Shown one piece after another: positions 49,927 to 59,700 of a stretch of DNA of 64,000 bases. This stretch comes from Corbicula japonica (Eukaryota; Mollusca; Bivalvia; Venerida; Cyrenidae). A program made the position numbers and the translations under genes. The notes beneath the pieces are model-generated. The model was not told where the DNA came from, searched no databases, and saw nothing but the letters and a program-made list of their open reading frames with translations. Location of the stretch: assembly GCA_038501625.1 (NCBI GenBank), contig JAZAYU010000200.1, positions 806,001 to 870,000 of the forward strand. The letters run 5' to 3'. Numbering within the stretch: position 1 is the first letter of the stretch; each line of letters begins with the position of its first letter.

Positions 49927-50754
49927 GTAAATGGAATGTGCTACGTTCCATGCATAGGCGTGGGCGTCTTCTTAGTATCTAGAAAGACTCAGGATGGGGC
50001 CGAATCGGCGGACGATGGTCCGAACGAGATGACGATTTATTCTGAATTCGAAGTTAAACTTTTGAAACAATTACTTGGTGTTTTACTTAAAGATTCAACG
50101 CATAAAGTTACGATTTTAGCTGTGCAAATGGCAATCTTGAATACCAACTTTTCAATATATATATATAAACATTATTTATATATTTAGGATTTTTTATTTG
50201 TGGAACAGTCAATGATGGCAAGGCATATAGCAATCCGTCTGCACAAATATCTAAAATTCCGAGAACCATAGTTATCGACCGATAACTACAGTGTTCGGTC
50301 CAAAAACCATAGTTATTTCCAAGAATTAGGGTTATCGGCCAAGAACCATAGATCTCGGTGAAAAAAACATAGCTCTCGGTCGACCATAACCATATTGAAT
50401 TTCTTCAAAGAAAATATCTAAATGATACTGATAGCGTAAATTATCGCAAAGCGTTGTCTTTATTCAGATGTTCAGCTCTCAAATTGGCAGACGAAAAGAG
50501 GAGCTTAAAAAATGTTGAAAGAAATCTACGACTTCTTAATAAATGTAACATACATCAAATAGAATCCTGGTCTGTCTGTTTATAGTGTTCTAACGAAAAC
50601 AGTTGCTTTTTTTCTTGCATATAGTCATGTATTAATTAACTAATTGCAGTTAAGACACTAAGACTAATGAGTGAAATTGTTAACTAAAGCAAAATTCGTC
50701 TCTTTAGCCAGGGAACAAAGAAACGAAATTAACTAATTTAGTACTTAACAACAA
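49927..50754. other. No gene; ~31-bp tandem repeat at 50266-50392
   Basis: Four degenerate units share AACCATAGTTATCGGCC. The 83-codon frame at 49936-50187 is not recognised. Confidence 0.5.
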
Positions 50755-51420
50755 TTTTCAAATATATTTCCCTGCTTCATCAATCGTTCTTATCAAAAAT
50801 TTACAAGGCTTATATTATTAAATGGGCTACTTGAACAAACTAAATTGTACTCATACCAGTTAATCATCAAGTATTTAACCAAGAAGCTTTTTTCATTCGA
50901 GATTTTGACTTGACTTTTGAATTTTGCAACCAAAAAGGGATATAGCCAACGAAACTGTAAATATGCTTACACGGAAATTACTAATTATGGAAGATAGATA
51001 TCAGTTTGTTACAGCTGAAATTATGTCAATTGATTCTTAATCAAAGCACCGAAAGTGTTGAAAGACTGTCGGCGTTGGAAGGAAACTTAGTTACTCATGT
51101 TGTATACTCTGTTTAACACATGCAACTTCAAATATATTTCCCTGCTTCATCAATGATTCTTATCAACAATAAACACACCGTATCAAGTAAATTGGGGAAC
51201 TAAATAAAAATGAATCATGTTATTATCAAGTATTTCATATAGAGGCTTTTTCCATTTAAGTTTTTGACTTGACATTTGACGTTTGAGATCTCTAATTATT
51301 TTTTCAGCCATAATGGGATTTAGCGAGTGATACTGTAAATATGTCAACATTACTAATGCTGGAAGATTTAAATCAGTTTTTACACTTGATATTTCAATTA
51401 ATCCTTAAAAACAATCCTCG
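50755..51420 (+). repeat. Tandem duplication of a ~370-bp segment
   Basis: Copies begin at about 50755 and 51124. Both contain CAAATATATTTCCCTGCTTC, later TTTTTGACTTGAC and ACTGTAAATATG. Divergence with indels shows an old duplication. Non-coding. Confidence 0.7.
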
Positions 51421-52603
51421 AAACGACAAACGCGGGAATTAATTTCGACAATTGCGTCCAATTCAATGATATTAAAGAGGTAAATATTTAACACAGGATA
51501 ACACAATTTAAAAGAATAGATTCCCATTGGTAAAAGTCATTTCCTAGAGAAAAAAGGTCTATGCAGTGTAGCTAGAAAATTCCTGTAAGTCTGTAATGGG
51601 TAAGTGGATGGCGTGTGATTGGGTTGAATTCGCGTACATGTCACTTATGTCATTTGATCCCCACGAAATTCAATGATTTAACAATAATTATTAATTCAAT
51701 TTGAACATTTACTATCAAGCTCTATCTACAGAAACGATTCGACACTGCGCATGCCAAAATTGTATAAATAAGGACAACATTTGTAAGATGTTCTTTAAGT
51801 TGCCAGCCGAAAGCCTGGCATTGTGACAGCGTGAAGTACGCAGCCTAGCAGACTGGCAGCGTGAAATAAGCAGCCCGGTAGCCTAGCGCGGCCAAGCCAC
51901 AAGGCTGCTGGGCGGCCAACTTCAGGCTGCTAGGCTGCCAACTTCGCGAGCATGTTTCCAAGATCGTGCCTATACACAAAATTATAAAGAATCTCCCATT
52001 ATTAAATTTATTTAAAGAAATACTATAACACAGAGCATGTGTTTTATTAAAAATATAAAAAATATAATTATTTGAATATATTACAATTACAATGAAGAAA
52101 ATAGGACAGATGTCAGTTAATGTTCGTGATGCAATGATACAGAAACATTGTATCTCACACACGCGGGTCTCTGTAGAATTGGACTGGCTGAAATTAATAT
52201 TTTTGATTTTAAACATCGGGCCCCGCCGCTTTTGGGGCGCACGTAAGGTGTAGACAAATGGGAGCAAACCGTTACCGTAGAGTTTAAAAAGAATATTCCT
52301 CTCAAATTTCAAATTTACTTAGAGCAGCTTATTCACACTTTTCATCTACTCTTTTCACTTTGCAATCACTTATTAATTTCGCATTATTAAAAGATGATTT
52401 ATTACTAGTACACATTTTGACTTTATGATTTTAATTTTACCACAAGAAAATGCAAAATAACCTTTGACCTTTGCTCAACTTGATGACGTCATTTCAAATT
52501 TTCATGTGGCGCGCAATTTTGTCATTTCTAAATGTTATATATGTTTAACAATACAAGTGTACATGACGTTTTAATATTATAAAACTGATTCAGGTGAAAT
52601 CAC
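51421..52603. other. 3' side of the IL-17 receptor-like gene
   Basis: GC-rich inverted segments at 51825-51955 (CAGCCTAGCAG and CTGCTAGGCTG) could form a hairpin. A 155-codon minus-strand frame (51845-52312) has no recognised domain and may be untranslated region. Confidence 0.4.
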
Positions 52604-53742
52604 TCACGCCTGACCATCATATAAACTGTAAACTTCCGCCTGATGTTTCTTCAAAAATGCACTTCTTTCGTTAATTTGAGCCATTTTATCCATTAACAAA
52701 TCCATGGAGTTTCCCAGCGGCGATTTCTTATTATGATAACAATTTTCACACATTGTCTTCTGCGGAATACTTCTATCAACACAGATGTCGTCTGCTTCGC
52801 TCTCGGATATAATCGAAGGGTCCGGAGGAAAGAAAGACATTTCGGAAGGACAAGGTTCTTTTTCCGGTCTATAATTAGCTTTAATGTCGTTCAAGTTGGT
52901 CATTTTAATACCCTGGGTTGATATAATTTGAGGCCAAGAGTTATTTCCCGTGACAATAAAAGAGTTGATATTTTTGGGGACATGGTGGTAGCTTGTTGCG
53001 TCTGCTGGTTTGATACAATGATTGTCGTCCCAAACTTCGGGGTTTTCATCATTAGAATGTTTAAAAGAATTCTCGCTGCCTCCACGACCAGAGTCGTTGG
53101 AAATATACCTTTCCCTCCGCTGATCTTGAGACGACAAAAATCCAAGAGTGACGTCACTGGTGACGTCGACGGACTTGTCTGTTGCACGGTAATTTTCTTT
53201 TCCAATTCTGCTAGATTCCTCATTTGAAAGGCAAATGTAGCAGCCTCGCTTATCTAAAGAAACCTTTGTTTCCGGTTCTGTAGGAACCGGTGTAGATGTA
53301 TACGTTACAGTTTCACAGCTACCCTTTTGTATAAATACTCTCTGAATAAAGTCCGTTATCTTCAATTGATCTTTTTCAAATATGTAAAAGTTTCCACACG
53401 TTTTGGTAGGAACCGACACAGTTTCGTTGTTGAATGAAATAGTTACAAACATGTCATTGCTTGGGAAACAAGAGCGTACGTTCTCTTTAATATGTGCATA
53501 ATTTTCTATGGATTTTTCGTCAACTAGCAGACAAACGAGCATTGTTGTGTTTTGTGATTTCATTAACAATCGGCAGCAGCCCAACGATGATTGTTTATGA
53601 AGATTTACGCTTGTGTTTTTGTCGTACAGAACTGTACGTAACGTCGCTTTATCGATCAACTGTTTCTTCAAAAGACAGTAGAATTCTGCCGCTTTCTTGC
53701 TGTCAGAGCATGCGTTAATTACAATCACGTGACCGTTCTTTC
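52604..53742 (-). CDS. Terminal exon: SEFIR-like domain and cytoplasmic tail
   Basis: This exon encodes 378 residues plus stop. About the first 135 residues after the acceptor (GKNGHVIVINACSD...FYIFEKDQL) alternate hydrophobic strands and helices as in SEFIR domains (a first strand HVIVINA, then a helix of the AAEFYCLLKKQL type). The match is weaker than in vertebrate receptors, so SEFIR is inferred from position and receptor context. The rest is Ser-, Glu- and Asp-rich and probably disordered, with a short C-terminal helix (MDLLMDKMAQINERSAFLKK). The upstream ATG at 53752 lies in the intron; the acceptor TTTCCAG|GAAAG sets the true exon start. Confidence 0.75.
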
Positions 53743-56700
53743 CTGGAAACAAAGTTAATATGTGGTAAAGTGTGATTGTTCAGCAAAATTGACGACTCTA
53801 TTTATTCTATGAGAACTTGGGTCCGGTAAAGACGGGCCTGTTTGGCTTTCAATTAAAAAAAACGCGCCCTACTCGTAAGTTTTGAGGTCCGCTCAGGCAT
53901 GGGCAGTAAAATGCATTTCCATAAGAACCAATGAACAGGAAAATCAACCAAGTCTGCTATTTTTTCATTTTTGTCGTGTTCCGGGGTTTTTAAAGTTCCC
54001 CCTTTCTTCTAATTTTATGATATTTTAGACATGTTGTATGAAATGTTCACGCTGGAAGGAACACGTAAAACTCACATAAAATTTCACATTATAGAAACAT
54101 AAGTTTCACATAAAGTTAACAGATGGTCTTTTCAAACCTAAGGTCAACATTACTTTTATGAAGTTCTTTCAAGATTTTGAGAACAATATTCTTCGTTAAT
54201 GGCACCCTAGCAGGCAACATTACAATATTTATGATATTAATTAAAAAGCTATAAAAATGATTTTACCAGTTTTGCAGTGTCCCAAGTCCAGCGATATTCC
54301 GTAGTGTCTTGCGACAACTGTGTGTTATTAAAAAGAAATAAAAATGTATAATTTTTATAATAAAATTACAATTTATGCATATTACTAATAAAATGATGCA
54401 GATGATGGCGATAATGCGTTGCGACAGCGCGATGGTTCAGTAGACATGGCGGGATACCCAAACTGCAGGATACCTACAAAAAGAACGTCGCATTTCCATA
54501 GTGGTTTTTTTCATGTTGGCGAACAACATGTTAATTCGTGTTATCACAGTTGTAGATGGCCCGACACTTAACATGTAATGGTTTAGTGTCCAACTTTACC
54601 TTCCCAAGTCGAATACAGTGCAGATATTAGAACCATATATTTCAAAACCCAAAATTAGTCTCAAATGAAAGCATTGGGATGGAGGTAATGACGGCATTTC
54701 AAAATTTTTCCAGGTTAAAGTATATTTTGCAAATTTATTCTTTGAGTTCGCCTTTGAGACCATTCTCCGTTTTAGATGCTTGAGATTTGACAACTGTCTC
54801 CTCTGTTTTGTGATATTGGGCCTGGACCCAAGATAATTAAATTGAGATTAGAGACTTGTCTCACTTTCAAAAAATCAGATGCTTAAGCTTTGGGTATGTT
54901 CTCCAGTTTTAATTTTGTAATCACCTTTAAATAAATATTTAGTAGCAGTGACTTACCTTTATAAAGTATGAAGCTCAGAACGAAGAAAAACACTAAAGAT
55001 ACACACACGACAGCGACCACAGACGTATTTGCAGGCTTAGTGGTGTCTGTTACTTTCGGAGGCGGCTTAATTTCTGAAACAAATTTGGCTTAAAATAGTT
55101 CAAAGGTAAAATAATGTAGACGTTGAATACAATACTGAAACGCTTGGGAGCTCATGGTTAGATTTATTTGACATGTGCTTACGATTCCTTATGAAACAAT
55201 CTAATTCCTTATTTCAAAAATTAAAATTGACGTTTCTTTTTCTCTTTTTTGCATTGGTTCCCAATGTTTTCCACCACATTCTGATGTGTGGTTTTTGGTT
55301 TGGCTGTCACTGATTTAGAACTGCCTCAATTAACCCGTTACTACATTGATACGGATTTTATTGCGTAGGCGAACAGTTTAGATCCAGATCAGCCGGCACA
55401 TACCGTATTAGCAAATGTTACCCGTAAAATTAAAGATATTTTTATGTTAATTAGGTGTTGCGTTTTCAAAGCGTTTGAGTATATAACAACCTAAACCGTT
55501 TATAAGTACTCTATATTTAAAAGTTTTAACACGTGTCGTTTAAGGGCAATTCTGAATTAAGTTGAACAGGCAACAACAATTGTTTGGACCTTACATTCAT
55601 TACGAACATTAAATTCATACACAACATTCTCCAGCTTGAGTAACTGTGGTATCATTTAATTTCGCGGGGACTAATTTTCGCGCATTTCGAACATTTGGCT
55701 TTTTCGCGCGGAGATAAATTCGCGCAGATGTATTGCTCCTATATAATATTATAATTTTGTCGTTAATTTTCGTTGGGTTTTGATTTCGCGCAGATCCCTT
55801 AGCGCGAAATACGCGAAAATTAATCCAACGCGAAATATAATGATATCACTGGAAACTGACGAGTTTATTCCACGAAGCAATTTTTCGAGTTTCTAAATTG
55901 GCATAGGTCAACTTCTGCATATCCCATAGCAAGTTTTAACCAATACGAATCGATGTGTAGTTTACATAATACTCGGTGCCACATTAACGGCAAGTTTTCT
56001 TGGTATAGGAAGTTGATGGCGTTCCATACTTACCGAAGATCCATTGCGTTTGCTTGCAAGGATCGCAAACTTTCTCGTCGTTTCGACATAAACATAGGTC
56101 ATCGTTGAAATGTTGCGGGTCATACGGCTGCAACTGGAAGTGTACATGGTTATAGAAGGAGGGTAGTAGTTTGGATCACCCTTCTTAAAGAATGGGAGAA
56201 CATACGCCTCTTTCAGTGGGTCCGGCTATTCCCCGTTGCTTATGCTATTTTTTTTTAAATAAATCTCGATTGTAGGAGTAATGTAATCACAGCAAAGCTT
56301 GAGAATGTAAGGTCCTATGCCATCAGGTCCGACAGACTTCTTAGTGTTTAATCCATTAATCAACCTCCAAACTTCAAATGGCGTAATACAATTTAAAGAA
56401 ATTTGTTAATACCGTAGTTTTTTGTTGAAAAATAAGTAAATAACCCAAGCTCATTGAATGCATGTTTGTTTGAGAGTGTTTCACATTTGAAGCGATGTTG
56501 ATAAAATGTTAATTTAATGCATTAACAATATGAAATTTATCTGTAAGCAATTCACCTTTATAATAATATCTAGTTGACAATGAATATGGTGTCCTGTCTT
56601 CGTCATAATATCTGCTTTAGTACGTTTCCATAATACCTTTCAGTCCGTTTTGATTTGAGCCGCGTAGGTATGATACCATTTAAGCTTAAAAAATAAGCTG

Positions 56701-59700
56701 CGTTACTTTTTTCGCCACATTGCATAGTTAAACCAGTTGCCCTAATAATGGCACTTGTCCCTTATTTTTCTAGCATTTTTGTTTTCTTCATTATACCATT
56801 CAGGTTGGTATATCGGTTAAATACGTTTTGTGTTGCGAACTTAAGTCCTAGGGTTAAAGTTAGACTCACAAGTATGGTGTAATTTCCAGGTTCCACATTA
56901 GTAAATCGCACTTCTGTCTGAAAAATTCAAAAACAGTTTTTCAAAAATCGACCAGCAGCTCTCCAGCAACTGCGCTACAGAGCTGAAGGTTATAAACATG
57001 AGCTTAGAAACCAGACTCAAATCTCAAGCATGTGTAGGCACTGGCGCCATTTCAGCCAATCAGATGCTTGCAATTTGAGACTGGTTTTCATTCTCAGTTT
57101 TATTACCTTGAGCCTTTACCACCTCGATTATAAAACCAGACCACCATTTTAATAACAATATATTCATTTGAACAATTTATCACCCCGAAATAAAGTCTAT
57201 ATCAGCCAGTCCCAGAGGTGGTCTGAAAACGGGGTTTCACTGTATGTGTCTATACAAAATTAAGTCTCAGAAATCGGAAATTTATCAAAGAAGAGAATTT
57301 GAACAATCGAGAATTTTATTAACTCAGAAATAATGATTCGTTGTGTGAAGGAATAGTGAGAAAACTCAGATTGCATGAAAAGATACTTAATCAAGTAGAC
57401 TTTAATATCTATAATGATATCGAGAGCTAAAATAGACTTACAGAATTGACAAGTTTTTTCTGGTTTCGATACACATCTCTCGGTGTGGGTTTCAGCCAGA
57501 TCTCGTATTCGACAAATTTAAACTCTGAGGGCGGAGCGGAGAACCAGACAGTTAACGTCATATCATTGCCGTTATATGTCTCATTGTGGTATGCCGGAGA
57601 CCAGTCATAAGAAGGTTTACCTCTTGCTGAAAAGAATGAATATGGCTTCAAGGTCATAAAATAAAGCTTAGAAACCAGTCACAAATTTCAAAATGTTTGC
57701 CATTTCAGTCAATCAGATGCTTGAGATTTGAGACTGGTTTCCCTTCTCAGTTTAAAAATCTTGAGGGCAGTTACTGGAAAAGCGTTTAAAATTTCAATTT
57801 TCAAGTTTATTTCACAATTTCTCAGTAAGTACATCGTACTTAAACAAGAGACAATCATTAAACATACATACACACATACAAATGTGTCACTCATACATGA
57901 ATAAATTCATAAAAGAGAAAAATATGTGAAGAAAGTATAAAAAAGAAAAGCATTTAAAATTTCACGCGGCTAACTGAACATGATTCTGACAATTTATTCA
58001 ATTCAGTCGAAGTAGCAGTATTCTTACCTGCTCATATCAAAATGTCCCTTCTCGTTTTTATATTAAATAGCCATTGTGAAACCCTCACCGAACTAAAAAT
58101 CTTTACCGGATCACAGCATTATTTTCAAAATTTTCTGGGCTGGTGATCCTGAGACAATTATCAATCCACAACGGTGTCAAGTTACATTTGTGTACTCAGT
58201 ATAGACCGTGCCTTTGATTCTGCAATCAAAGAAATTCCCGACGCAGTTATCTCCCTTGGCGCTTCGCCGGACCTTCAAATTCATCTTACCAGGTACTGTT
58301 ACTTTACTATAAGAGGACGTAACTACTGTCGTGAGTTCGTAATATGAGATCCAAAGACAACAAGAGGGCCAATTGGCCCTAAATCGCTCACCTGTCAAAC
58401 TTGACCTAGATATCATTGAGATAAACATTCTGACCAAGTTTGAAGAAGATCAAAATTAAGACCGCTAGAGTGCAGACAAGATATTTATATAATTTGACCT
58501 AATGACCTAGATTTCAAGGTCACATGACCCAGTTTCAAACTTGACCTAGATATCATTAAGATATACTTTCTGACCAAGATTGAAGAAGATCCAACCAAAA
58601 TTAAGACGTCTAGAGTGCAGGCAAGCTTTTTGTTTAATTTGACCTACTGACCTAGTTTAAAGGGTCACATAACCCAGTTACGCACTTGATCTAGATATCA
58701 TTGAGATAAACATTCTGACCAGATTTAGAGAAGATTTTATCAAAATGAAGACCACTAGAGTGTGGACAAGCTTTTTCTATAATTTGACCTAGTGACCTAG
58801 ATTTCAAGGTCACATGATCCAGTTTCAAACTTGATCTAGATATCATTGAGATAAACATTCTGACAAAGTTTGAGAAAGATTGGACCAAAATTAAGACCTC
58901 TACAGTGCAGATAAGCTTTTTCATTCATTTGACCTACTGATCTAGTTTTAAGGGTCACATGATCCAGGTACAAACTTGATCTAGATATCATTGAGATAAA
59001 CATTCTGACCAAGTTTAAAGAAGATTGCACCAAAATTGAGACTGCTACAGTGCGGACAAGCTTTATCTATAAATTGACCTAGTGACCTAGATTTCAAGGT
59101 AACATGACCCAGTTTCAAACTTGATCTAGATATCATTGAGATAAACATTCTGACCAAGTTTGAGAAAGATCTGACCAAAATAAAGGCCTCTACAATGCAG
59201 ACAAGCTTTTTCTATAATTTGACCTACTGACCTAGTTTTAAGGGTCACATGACCCAGGTACGAACTTGATCTAGATATCATTGAGATAAACATTCTGACC
59301 AAGTTTAAAGAAGATTACACCAAAATTAAGACTGCTAGAGTGCGGACAAGCTTTTTCTATAATTTGACCTAGTGACCTAGATTTCAAGGTCACATGACCC
59401 AGTTTCGAACTTGATCAAGATATCATTGAGATAAACATTCTGACTAAGATTGAAGAAGATTTGATAAAAATTATGACCGCTAGAGTGCAGACAACAATTG
59501 TGAACGGACGACGGACGGACGGACGGACGGACGGACGGACGGACGAAGGGTGATCACAAATGCTCACCCTGTCACTATGTGACAGGTGAGCTAAAAAAAG
59601 CAGCAGTCATCTCACGGTTGGAATTAATTGGTGTCTTTATATTCTTATTTCATATGTTCGAAAATCTACTTACGACATTGAAATCTACTTACGACATTGA

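Noticed and set aside
51845..52312. 155-codon minus-strand frame downstream of the IL-17 receptor gene
   Set aside because: No domain, atypical composition, and its end runs through a GC-rich inverted repeat. More likely untranslated or intergenic.
58177..58437. Candidate extra exon of the IL-17 receptor
   Set aside because: Possible donors give phase 0 or 2, not the phase 1 needed by the next exon. The segment contains a molluscan repeat motif, and direct splicing of 59866 to 57626 fits.
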